From: Megalonaias nervosa
Taxonomy: Eukaryota; Mollusca; Bivalvia; Unionida; Unionidae
Assembly (NCBI GenBank): GCA_016617855.1
Contig: JAECUM010003625.1
Span: 1 to 64,000, forward strand
Direction of reading: 5' to 3'
Length of the DNA: 64,000 nucleotides
The stretch's first letter is position 1. Every line of letters begins with the position of its first letter. Of this stretch, positions 26,801 through 40,300 are shown piece by piece. Both the position numbers and the translations under genes were made by a program. Under the pieces are notes generated by a model, which was not told where the DNA came from, ran no database searches, and saw nothing but the letters and a program-made list of their open reading frames with translations.

Positions 26801-29800
26801 CCCACTACAGTACTAAGATCACGGAAAGTTCCAGCTGCAAAGAGCTCTTCGAGATTACTAACAAGCTAATGTCAAGGAACAAATGTACACCACTTGCAAC
26901 CACCTTCTCTCCAGTCGACCTTCTGGACCTGTTTGCAAATTTCTTCTGTGACAAATTACAACCATTAGAGATAAGCTTGACAACACAAATTCAAATGACT
27001 TGTTGTCACCTTACAGTTGCAATACAGAATTTCAGCGGCAACCGTTAGCAGCATCTGAACCCATCTCTATGGATTTAGTGCGTACAATCGTGACAAAGAG
27101 TGCATCAAAGTCATGTGAACTTGATCCGATTCTGACATCACTGCTGCTTGAGTGCTTAGATCCAATACTGCCTTCACTAATTGATGTCATCCAGGGAATT
27201 CCATCATTTTTCAAAACTGCCACTGTAAAGCCTCTGCTGAAGAAACCAACACTTGACAATAATGATTTAAAGAACTACCGTCCAGTTTCTAATCTCCCAT
27301 TCATGTAAAAAATCTTAGAAAAAGTTGTTCTATCCCAACTTGTATCTCATCTGAATTCAAACAGTCCTTTTAGCAATGTACAGTCTGCATATTGCCCTTG
27401 CCAGAGTACTGAAACTACTCTTCTGAAAGTAGTTAATGACCTTCTCTCTGCTTTGAATGGCGGAAAGATTACAGTCCTCACCCTCCCTGACTTGTCTGCA
27501 ACATTTGACACAATAGATCATGATATATTACTTCACCATCTCCAGCATGTATTTGGCATTCACAATACAGCTTTACTGTGGCTCAAGTCTTACTTGGTCA
27601 ATAGGACGCAAATTGTGTCCATAAATGGAATACACTCCAGCCCAGTTAATTTATGCTGTGATGTTCCAAAGAAGTCTGTTCTTGGACCTGTTCTCTTCAT
27701 TCTATACACTCTGCTGCTCTCAAGTGTCACAGATCATCATCCAGTGTCTCACCAATTGTACACTGATGACACCCAAATACACAAATCTAGTCACCCAACT
27801 GAAGTTGATGCTACCATCCAAGGTGTAGAGAGGTGCATTTCCGAAGTGAAATCATGGATGACATGTAACAAGTTGCAGATGAATGATGATAAATCTGAAG
27901 CCATTCTGATTACAACAAAAAGACTTTCTCATTCACATCCTTTACCTCAAACAATAAATATCAGCAACACCAACATTAAATTCACACAGTACGAACCCTA
28001 GGTGTTACTCTCAACAGTACTCTCTCATTGCACCAACATGTCATGAACATATGCAAGGCTGCATATCTTTAGCTGAGACGCAATTATCTTACAGTTGTTG
28101 CCACAAAAAAACGTGTGTTCCTTAGTACTTTCAAGACTGGACTATTGTAACTCAATTCTGTCTGGTTTGTCTCAATATCTACTCCAAAAACTTCAAAAAG
28201 TTCAAAACACAGCTGCTGAGATCATCCTTAGAGTACCACGATCAGAACACACCTCCCCCCTGCTCTGTACCCTACACTGGCTACCCATTCGATCCAGAAT
28301 CAAACATAAAATTTGTTCTCTGTGCTACATTTCACTGACAGGCTCCAGTCCAACATACCTATCTGACCTCACCCATGTGTACACACCAGTAAGATACTTA
28401 TGCTCCTCTTCTGATACTCATATTCTCATTATTCCCAGTATGAAAATTAAGTCAACGTTCTTTTGCATACCAGGGCCCAGCAACATGGAATGAACTGCCT
28501 ACTGAACTTAGACACAAAGACACAGTGATCTCATTCAAGAATGCTCTTAAAACTCATCTATTTTGATTGCAAGAGCAGACCTAAATTTTAGACCTAATAA
28601 TGTTTCCTTACCTTAAATATTTTCAGCCTGTTTTTTGTTTTCTAATTTCATGTCATGTGTTTTTTGTAATCATATCATTATATAGGTGTTGTCCAATGTT
28701 GTAAAGCACTTAGAGCTTCTAAAGATTAGGCGCTATAAAAAGTCCTCATTATTATTATTACTATGTCAATTTCAGCAACTGCCACCTTGTTCAACAAATA
28801 AAAGTAAAAAAGAAAAAAACAATGGGCCCTTTTAGGCATATTGAATTTGAGTCAGGGCAAGTGATTATTTTTTAAAGTCAACAGCCCTGGGCTTTTGTCT
28901 GAAAATAATTTCTTGGAACACTGAACATGCATCAATGATAGTGTGTTGTACCATTTGGTCAAAAATGTACCATGTTCAAGAAAGTTAAAAACTTCACTAA
29001 ATATTCACAAAATTTAAAAAATATCAACCACCTGTTTAGGAAATGAAAATTAATCCAAATAAATCCAATATTAGGAGGTGTCTTGCATGATGTTACTGTA
29101 TGGAACTGAAGGTTTAAAACTGGCAAAACTAGATGTGGCAAGGGAAGGTAATGAGCAAGAGTTACTGCTCTTTTCTATATAAGATCAACAGAAAAAAACA
29201 AATTTTCATCTTTTAGTAGGACTGGATGGATGGAGTAGCAGGCTTACATTCCTAATGTTAATGTGACAGGGAATGTATTCAAAGGAGAAACACCTGTGTG
29301 TAAATAAACAAAAAACAGCCTGAAATGCAACTATCCACCTAAAGCAAAAGTATTGCAAATGCAGGTTTTATTTCAACCAAAAGTCTGTGTTTGTAAACAA
29401 CACATCACTGCATGTCTCTATTTCAACCTCCAGCCTTAAGTCCCTGTTGGTAAGGACAGCCCCAGGGGGCAGCAAAATCCAGTTGGGTATGAGCATGTGA
29501 CGTTTTGTTTTCATTTAGTATTTACATGGTAATAGGATGCAGACCTTAATAGTTTCCTGGCTGAGACTCTAAAGTTAGGTCCACACCACCCCGTGGAAGT
29601 GGATAAGGATGGAAACTTAGGCCATTATCAGCTGCATGTAAGTTAACAGTATCCAGTTTATGACCCAAGGGGATAAGTTCCTTAGGGTGGAGAAGAACCA
29701 AGGAGTTGATGTCAGTTGCATGTATACATTTTTCTCTTCATGTCAGGTAATTATATTGATATGGTTTCCAAGTGGGGATCTCAGTAATCTCAAAATGTGA

Positions 29801-32800
29801 CTCAGGGACTATGTCCCTTGAGATAATGCCTAGGGATTAATGTAAGTTACATACATATGTTCCAAGAGATAATGCCTAGGGATTATGTAAGTTGCATACA
29901 TATGTCCCTAGGGATAATGCCTAGGGATTACTGTAAGTTGCATACATATGTTCTGAGAGATAATGCCTAGGGATTACTGTATGTTGCATACATATGCCCC
30001 TAGATATCATGTCTAGGGATTACTGTATGTTGCATACATATGTCCCTAGAGATCATGTCTAGGGATTACTGTATGTTGCATACATATGTCCCTAGAGATC
30101 ATGTCTAGGGATTACTGTATGTTGCATACATATGTCCCTAGAGATCATGTCTAGGGATTACTGCAAGCTGCATACATATGTTCCCAGAGAAAATGCTTTG
30201 GGACTACTGTAAGTTGCATACATATGTCCCTAGAGATCATGTCTAGGGATTACTGTATGTTGCATACATATATCCCTAGAGATCATGTCTAGGGATGACT
30301 GCAAGTTGCATACATATGTTCCCAGAGAAAATGCTTAGGGATTACTGTAAGCTGCATACATATGTCCCTAGAGATAATGACACTCTAGCATCAACCACAG
30401 GGAAGAAATCAAAACTCCAGAAGTGTTGGCACAATCCATGTCTAGTAGGATTGACAATGTCAAGTTTTATGTGTCTAGCTTTAACAATGGGGAGAACAGT
30501 GGGGAAAAAGTTCAAGCACTTTTTACCTGCATGTATGTCTGATCATAGTGACATATGGACTAGATCACAAATTCCCAGCTCTGAATGCACTGGGGGAATT
30601 AGTTTACATTTCATGTTGTGAAATACAGAATTTTCACCAGCAGAGAACTGTTAAAAATTTAGTGAAGAAACAAAATTCAAGAAAAATAGGTATGTTGAAG
30701 ACTTATATTTCAATGTGGTATGTGCAAATTACTTGCATGAAAACAGTGCATTGCAAATATGCTAAATGCACTAGACTGGAGCAAATTTATTGCTGCTAAA
30801 GGCAGATGGAATATAGTAAGATAAAAAACAACACACATGTCTCTGTAAGGTATCATACCTCTTCTCCTTGACAAGATGCATAGTAAAAGTCTGAAGTAAC
30901 TGTCGGTTCTCTTTCACTACTTCTTCCTCTGCATCCTAAGGAAAAAAAAAGCATTATTGCATGAACTTGAGATGCTATCACTCCTCCCGTGTCAATAGTA
31001 TCAAATCCCTCTCCATCCACCCAAGCTATTTATACTGTATCAATCCATCAGAGTCGAGCAGTCTTCCTCTGTAATATGCACTTGTATCAATATGATGCAT
31101 ACACATTGGAAAAAATGGGAATTAAAGTTTCTTGCTCAATGTACAGATGGTAACTTAAAATTTAATGGATAAGTACTTGAAGAAATGGAAAAAATGTGTG
31201 TATTACATATAAAATATATTTTGGTATCTTTTCAAATGTTCTTTTCTTCATTGAGGGGCATCGTAAATCTACATGTGAATTAAAATACTCCATATTTGTG
31301 TAAATATTTTATTCTCTGCTGAACTTGTGTTATTATCTTTTGTGTAGAGATTAACCATTCATTCTTCATTCACATTATATGACTCAACTCAATTTACTTT
31401 ATACTTTTAGCACTAAACTAAAATCATAAACACTATGATGCTTGGAATACACTGAGGTCTGCCCGTCTTGACTCTATTTTAATTTTAATTACAGATTCAT
31501 AGTCTTGAGCTAAACATCTTTTTAGAATATGTGGTCTGGCAGTTTTCAGGAACATTAAAATATAGGGTTGCGCACAAATTCACATTTTAAATTAAATTAT
31601 GAAATGAGTCAAATAATTAGGACTGTTCCATTTAAACATACATGGTACCCAGGGAATGCAGTTTTAAAAAAATATATGTCAGGGTATTTTGAATGCATAG
31701 AGTTTGTATTAAAATGAAAAGAAAGTTCTATGGGTGAGTACCTACATTAAAACTGCCTTCCCTGTGTCCCAAGTATGTTTTATTGAAACAGCCCTTACTA
31801 TATTATGTGAACCTGGGTTAGAAAAAGAAATCATTAACTGAGCTACATCAATTTGAAATGAAAACAAATGTAATATTCTATATATATCACATGATGAAAA
31901 ACTGATATTGTTGAATTAAATGCTGTAAAAAACAAAATAATTGAACATGGGATATACATGTTATTAACTTGTATATCAGACTATGATGTCATTTATGATG
32001 TCTCAAGATCTATGAAATGTGTCCAATACTGGAAAAATATGATGTGGGCATATTAACCTCAACAACACTATGATAATATGGTTATATTTACTATTACCTT
32101 CTCAAGAAATAAAAACATTCTGAAGAAAAACTGTCAAGAAAGATTTCTGATTTACAAAACCCATATAATCTTGAAAGAACTGCTGGATCTGTACATACCT
32201 TTGGAACACTGATCATTTTGCTGAGCCAGGATTTCAGTATGGCTTGGTCCACATCAGCAAGTTTGGACAAAGATTTACACAACACTGTGTATCCTTTTTC
32301 ATTTGGGTGTTTGTCAGCTGCAAGGTGGTCAAGAATATACAAAGATTAATCATTCTAATTATACTCCAATTATATTCCAAACTTGGTGCTGCCACTGCTG
32401 TCAGAAAAGTGGTCAATACGTCTCCTTTTTACTAACATATGCTAAAAAATTACGACTGTAATTCCAATGGTTATGTGGCCAAGTCTGTATAGTTCTATAG
32501 CTGTACAGATTTTACCTCACTATTATGGATGCTAAGATGACTCTGTCAAAACATCCAATACATTTATTAACATACCTTTCACAAAATAATTCGAAGACAA
32601 AATCTTAGCACACCAGAGAGAGGCTATAATATATGTTGACTCTTCTAGCAGGTTATAAACTTGCCACTTTTCATTTATTGGTAAAATATAACATGGAACA
32701 TACCTAGCTGTAAAAGCTTGATGAAAAACTTGAGAGTCTTGCTTGCAAACTGTGGTGTCAGGTTTTCTTTGGCTGAGGACAGTAATACCTTGTTCAGGTC

Positions 32801-35800
32801 TGGAAAAAAAATATATGAAAAAAATATCTTTAATTTGCATAAAGCATTGCTCTATATAGACTAGTTTTGAGCATCAACTTAAGCTTCTTTTATAAACCCA
32901 TTAAACAAACTTCAACAAATGTGTATTTTTTAATGATATTATAACTACTAGAAGTACACATACAATGCAATGTATGGGTTAGTGTTACATAACGATTAAT
33001 GTAATCTTCCATGTTGTTTATCATATATGTGCATATAGTAAACATTGAGAAGACCACCATTCGGATCAACATTTAATATGCATTCTATCAGAACTTAGTG
33101 AGCTCAAGGGCTTATCTAACAACAGTCCAAGACTACAAGAAATGTACTACAGTTTGGAAACTTCTAAACCATTCAGACAGGTACTACAGTTCAAGACTAC
33201 AAGAAATGTGATAGTTTAGAAATTACTAACCCATTCATATGGGCCTAAACAGTTAAACAAAACAAGAAATGTGTGACAGTTTGTTAATTTCTACAAAGTT
33301 CAGATGGGCATATACAGTAGATTCATAGCATCTTAAAGCTTTCACACATATTTTGAAGGTTGTTGGCTGTATACTGTATTTTGTTGTGTTTAACATGTGC
33401 TAATGTATTACGAACAACCAGCAGGAGGTGAATAACTGACTTATTTAATAACAGCACTTGACAACATCTTACAAGTGTATGTAATGTATGTAGGCATCTT
33501 TAGTGCCATGATCTTCTCATTTCATCAACACTGAATCTCCCCCTCCCTTTTTTTTACAAAGCACAAAACATGCACATCTTTCTGAAAATATGAAAAACTG
33601 ATCTAAAATGTGTATGTTATACATCACAACATACAGTATTCAGGAAATATATTAAGTTTTCTAATTGAATGGAATTGCCATTATTTTGTTGTATCATTTG
33701 TCTCAATGTAGAACTTTTAGAACTCAATTCTGCAGTATCTCAACCAGCTGATAGCCCGATAAATTGAACTGAAATGAGACTTTTAAAGCTTGTCCTCTTA
33801 TTTACTCTGACATATCATCCAGTAAGTTCTAATTCCTATCAACAAATTTTGATGTTATCCTTGTTACTCACCCTCTGTCTCAGTGTAGAACTTTTCAAAG
33901 GCCTTTCTGGCTGCAGATTTTTCTATATGACTCTCCATGAACTGAAGGCAGTCAAGAAGGATCTTCTCTTCCAGGCCACTGTCAAGAACAAGACATATAC
34001 TGAGTCTTCCAGGCCACTGACAAGAACAAGACATATACTGAGTCTTCTAGATCAATAACAATAAAGAACAATGACATGTACTGAGTCTTCCAGGCCACTG
34101 ACAAGAACAACACATATACTGAGTCTTCTAGATCAATAACAATAACGAACAATGACATGTACTGAGTCTTCCAGGCCACTGACAAGAACAAGACATATAC
34201 TGAGTCTTCCAGGCCACTGACAAGAACAAGACATATACTGAGTCTTCTAGATCAATAACAATAAAGAACAATGACATGTACTGAGTCTTCCAGGCCACTG
34301 ACAAGAACAAGACATATACTGAGTCTTCTGGATCAATAACAATAAAGAATGAAGGCATGTACTAAGTCTTCCTGGCCAGGGACAAGCAAGAACAATGACA
34401 TGTACTGAGTCTTCCAGGCCAATGACAAGCAAGAACAATAACATGTACCGAGTCCTCCAGGTCAATGATAAGCAATAACAAAGACATGTAATGAGTCTTC
34501 CAGGTCAATGATATAAACAAAGACATGTACTGTGTCTTCCAGGCCATTGACAAGAACACAACATATTGAGTCTTCTAGGTCAATAACAATAAAGAATAAA
34601 GGCATGTCTTCCTGACCAAAGACAAGCAAGAACAAAATTATGTACTGTGTCTTCCAGGCCAATGACAAGAACAACAAAGTCATGTATTGAGTCATCCAGA
34701 CCAATAACAAGCAAGAACAAAGTCATGTACTGAGTCTTCCAGGCCAATGACAAGCAAGAACAATGATATATACTGAGTCTTCCAGGCCAATGACTTGCAA
34801 GAACAATGACATGTACTGAGTCTTCCAGGCCAATGATATAAACAAAGACATGTACTGTGTCTTCCAGGCCATTTACAAGAACACAACATATCGAGTCTTC
34901 TAGGTCAATAACAATAAAGAATAAAGGCATGTACTAAGTCTTCCTGACCAAAGACAAGCAAGAACAAAAATATGTACTGTGTCTTCCAGGACAATGACAA
35001 GAAGAGCAAAATCATGTATTGGGTCCTCCAGACCAATAACAAGCAAGAACAAAGACATGTAATGTGTCTTCCAGGCCACTGACAAAACATGACATATTGA
35101 GTCTTCTAGGTCAATAACAATAAAGAATAAAGGTATGTACCAAGTCCTTGAGGCCAATGACAAGCAAAAACAAAGTCATGTACTGTGTCTTCTAAGCCAG
35201 TGACAAGCAAGAACAAAGTCATGTACAGTGTCTTCCGAGCCAATGACAAGCAAGAACAAAGTCATGTACTGTGTCTTCCAAGCCAATGACAAGCAAGAAC
35301 AAAGTCATGTACTGTGTCTTCCAAGCCATGACAAGCAAGAACAAAGTCATGTACTGTGTCTTCCAAGCCAGTGACAAGCAAAAACAAAGTCATGTACTGT
35401 GTCTTCCAAGACAGTGACAAGCAAAAACAAAGTCATGTACTAAGTCTTCCAAGCCAGTGACAAGCAAAAACAAAGACACATAGCTAGTCCTCTAGGCCAA
35501 TGACAAGCAAGAACAAAGTCATGTACCGAGTCATCCAGGTCAATGACAAGCAGGAACAAAGACATGTACTGAGTCTCCAAGCCAATGACATGAACAAAGT
35601 CATGTACTGTGTCTTCCAAGCCAGTGACAAGCAAAAACAAAGGCACGTACCAAGTCCTCTAGGCCAATGACAAGTAAGAACAAAGTCATGTACTGAACCT
35701 TCTGGGCCAATGACATGAACAAAGACATGAACTGTATCTTCCAGGCCAATGATAATCAAGAAGACTGTCATGTGTCATGTGTCAAGAAGACTGTCAAGTG

Positions 35801-37312
35801 TTGTCTTCCAGGTCAATGACAAGCAAGAACAAAGACATGTACTCAGCCTTCAAGGCCAATGACAAGTAAGAATAAATAAATGTATACAGTCTTCAAGGCC
35901 AATGAAAAGAACAAAGACATATCGAGTCTTCCAAGCCAATGGAACCATTTCCCTCAGCCCTGAATCAGGATTTAGATCAAAAGTTAAAAAAAAGTATGTT
36001 TCTCAACAAACACCACATTAAATCAAATCCTGATGTATTAAGTATTCGGGTTTAGTAATGTAAAAGATGTGACATAACATCCAGTGTGCAATTAAATATT
36101 CCTAACATCAATACTAATATTCACATATCCATGTCTAGCAGTATAAAGGAAGTGACATAACATTCAGTGTGCAATTAAATATTCCTAACATCAATAATAT
36201 GAACCACATATGTATGCACATAGGAAATAAGCATATGGTTCCTACTTATTTTTGATATTACATTGAAATACATGCTTTCAATATTCCAAGTCTGCAAAGA
36301 GTCCTGATAAAAAGACCTATGCAGGTTTATATTCCTAAGTTATGGGAAAAGATGACATCCATCCTTTAAACTAGACTTGCATTTCTAAAATGTGTTCTCC
36401 CAACGCAGACCAAAATGTTAAATTTCATAAAAATTTAATGAAAATAAAAATCGAATTACGCCATCCACAAATACATACCAATATGACAACCAAATTACAT
36501 TTATCTCCTCAAGTGATTTACACTTAATTGTACTTAAGGTTTATTCAAGAGAAAAGATGACTTCCTAAGTCATGAAAAAAAGATGACAATTCATCAATGG
36601 CCAAAAGATTAAAATGTAAAGATTGTTATAATGGCTCACAAATTTATAGATTCAATAACATATGAATACAAAATACAAATATGCTTGTAAAATTTCATGT
36701 CTATGTGGTGGAGCTTCACACAATCATACCAATGTGCTTCTCAGCAAAGGTTGTACAAGACCACAGGACCAAAAAATATGGGGCCATGGTTAGCCATGTG
36801 GCTTAATTCACTTGACTTTACAGATCACTACCATCTCACCTCTGTCCACATGGATTCAAGTCTCAGGCTTGGCAAATGTAGGTATGTGAGAACACTTGCC
36901 AGTAGCTTCCTGTGGGTCGGTAGTTCTTCCAGAGTTCTTCCTCCACCAGATATACTGGGTGCTATGTGCAAAAACATAGCACTAAACACACCAAACCTTA
37001 ACAAACCCCCAAAATATGCCCCTGCTGCAAATACTGGGGGCATCAGAACTTACCTTTCTGTGTCAGAGAAGTCAACAACCAGACTGTGGCAGACAGTTAG
37101 AACATGTATATACATCTTCTCAAGGAAATCCTCTCCATCGGATGGTCCAAGGAACTTCTCCAAGGACATAGATACCTACAAGATACCAATTTTAGGAATG
37201 AAATATTTTCTTCGAACATAATCACACTGTAATAATTAAGTGGTGTTTTTTAGTTTGTTTTAAGAACAAAAAGTGCTATAAAGTCATTTGCTTGTCTAAA
37301 TGGTCTCCCCTG

Positions 37313-37366
<54 letters not shown>

Positions 37367-40300
37367 TGTGTGTGTTTGTGATTGGGTATGTATTACTGAA
37401 CAAACTTACTTTACTCTCAAAACTGGCTTCATCTTCAAAAATATTACCTAATCATGAGTAAGGACAACAGGTATGAGATGGAAAGAGTTACATCCCTTTA
37501 CCTGAGAGGTGGCCATATCATTGTGTGAGAGACATGAATGCAACTAGGAAATGTAACATTATTTTTAATGTGCTTTATTAACCATGTCTTGAGATGAAAT
37601 CTGATGTCTTTCTTACATCATGGAAACACCATTCTAAAACAAGGCATTACTACAGTCTTGTAGAAATATTATGAAACCTGGAAACAAACCAATGGAAACC
37701 TAAATAAGGGGTCTGACACAATACAAGCTCTGCCCTACAAAGTGACATCTGTTAGTAGACAATTTTATCACCAAAAGTTAAAAAGCACCAGTAAACTCTA
37801 ATTAAAAAACATTAAACAGGGAGACAATCTCTCTTTGACTAATTCTGAGTTTAATATCATAATACAACTATTAAGTTCTACGAAAGCAATAACTGTAAAT
37901 TGGTACTGTTTTCTCCAGACTGGTATCCTGTTGTCTTTTCAAAGACCATTAACAGAAGAATATCGTGATCTGGCCTTGAGATTGTAGTACTGATGAATCT
38001 GCTTTTAGGTCATTGTTTTAAACAGTCAACTATTCTAGAAAGCCAGTTTTTCAAATTCCTGTGAGCCAAAATAAAGAAAGGAGCCTCCTTCGAACAACCA
38101 CTCATCTTCAGAAGTCACATCTCTTATTCCCCAAATGATTGAGCTTTTACAGTTTATAATAGTATGTAGTCATCAGTGAAAACTACTACAGGATTAAATG
38201 ATGCTATTAAAGTTAATAAAGTCTGAAAGACTTTATGTAAACTTTGTAAGTGATTAGGTAAAATTTACACATCAATAAATACCCAACCATGATCATTTAA
38301 TCCTACAGTAGTTTTCACTGATGAGTGATTAGATAAAATTTACACATCAATAAATACCCAACCATGATCATTTAATCCTTATAATTCCAATTTACTTCCT
38401 TTCTAACATTAGATCAGCAGATTTAATCAACAAAACATTCACTTTTATGTACATCGAAGTTATCTTTCATTAGCCTCTTAACTGTGACAGAATACATAGC
38501 CCTATCTTCGCTAGCCAAGATTCATCGATTCTTTATACAGTGATACGGGGTAGAATGTCATAGTGGGTCATGCCAGTGATATATTGTTATGATCATTATT
38601 TTGATATATAAAAAAATGGTTGTTGCGGTTAAGCCAGGGACATTCCTTTTTTTAATTCGAAAATTACGCTTGTGTATATGGCACATGTTTTTATAGCAAT
38701 GTCGTTGTTACTTTCTACACATTTCAATCTTTCATAACCAAAATCATGTCCATTTTTAGTGAGATCCCTTGGCTGACATATGACCCTGACCTTTAATAAC
38801 CGCTGCTGTAACATGCTGTCGAGGTGAAATGCAATAATTTCCGAAGATTGGCTTCTAAAGCCTGCCATATGCCTTCTTTGGCAAAAGGGGTGAGTACTGG
38901 AGTGCAGGAAGGTCTATGCAATTACATTGTTTTAACTTCTAATGGTTGATTTTAATCTATGGCTTGTCCTTTTTGATTGGAAATCACAGGAGTGGGTGGG
39001 TGGGAGTTTGTTGTTGTTATTATTAGGGTGTATGGCATTGATATATATAAAACTTCACATCAAATGATCTAGAAACAGGGAACCAAAAGTAGTCCACAGA
39101 ATTTATCGATGTGTAAAAAATTCCAGATCAGTATCATGTGACCATATACATCCAATCAAAATGTAGAAAATGCAGTCAATTCATAAAAACTGGAATTATA
39201 ATGCGATAATTACTCTTTGTCACTTGAGTGTGTTTACAGAATGTGTACTTCAACAGAAGACTTTGTTATACTTAAAGGGTAATTTAAAATTAACTGATTT
39301 TGGTAATGTAAAAAGTATGTGGTAATTTGGGAGAGGTAACTCACAGTTTCAGTCAAGTATTCTGTGGAGACATCCAGTAGCATGGGAAACATGACTCGCA
39401 CCATCTCCTTACTGCAGTCTGTGTCAGGACACCACCTAAAACAACAAAAAAATTACTCAGAAATATGTGCTTATCATAAGAATGTGATACCATCAAGTCA
39501 CACTCTACTAACAGTTGTAAAATTTAGGTCATTCCAATTAAATACACTGAGGAAGGGAGGGTGAATATGCTTTTTTCCGTAGAAATGGATATGAATCTTT
39601 TCTCTGTACAATTCTTTTTGTTTTAATGGTGGTACCCAAAAAGTTAAAAGCACTTTGTACAGCTAACAACATTAGTCCTTAACAACATGTTAATTTTCGT
39701 ATGAATGTAACAAACTGTTAGCTTATGCAGCAAAAAATGTTTTGTAACCAGGTACCATAATAATCATGTGCCATTTTCTCTAGTAAAGAAGTTCTCTGAA
39801 TACTCTGACCTGCATTCATAACTTACTGCAAACTGACTATTTTTCCTGGGATGACATCCTTCATGGATTTTATTGTTGTTACAAACCACAAATTTAAAGA
39901 CCCAATGAACAATATTCCATGTATGAAGACAACATGGCCCTTTCCCAATATGCAAATTAATGTACCAAAAAAATCTAAGTTTTCAAATTTCGCAAAATTA
40001 CCACTTGCGAAAATAAATGCATTCACAGTATACCAAACTGCATGAAGAATACAAATTCTAAGAAACAAATTCTAGGAAATAATATCTCTTGCTTTTTGTT
40101 GGAAGTGGGAGAGTTGATTATTGTTTGAGAGTGCTAGGTGACAATGGTAATATAGTAAACAATATAGTACATTTATAAAGCAGGCAAGGACTTTTCAATA
40201 TCAAGCTACCAATAAGATTTGGTTGAAATACTATAATAATTAATTACTGTGTTGTTGGTGAGTCTGACAAACAAGGGCTATGACACTGCAATGTAGAATG

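Noticed and set aside
33982..35771. Series of minus-strand open frames with [14 protein letters not shown] repeats
   Set aside because: They are translations of the exon-13-derived minisatellite, with no start context or non-repeat domain.
36697..37221. 174-residue plus-strand open frame
   Set aside because: It is the antisense of UBR4 exon 12 joined to a SINE copy. The minus strand has matching splice sites and phase.
38629..38868. Minus-strand open frame as an extra UBR4 exon
   Set aside because: Exons 11 and 12 already join in phase with conserved text. No acceptor/donor pair fits.
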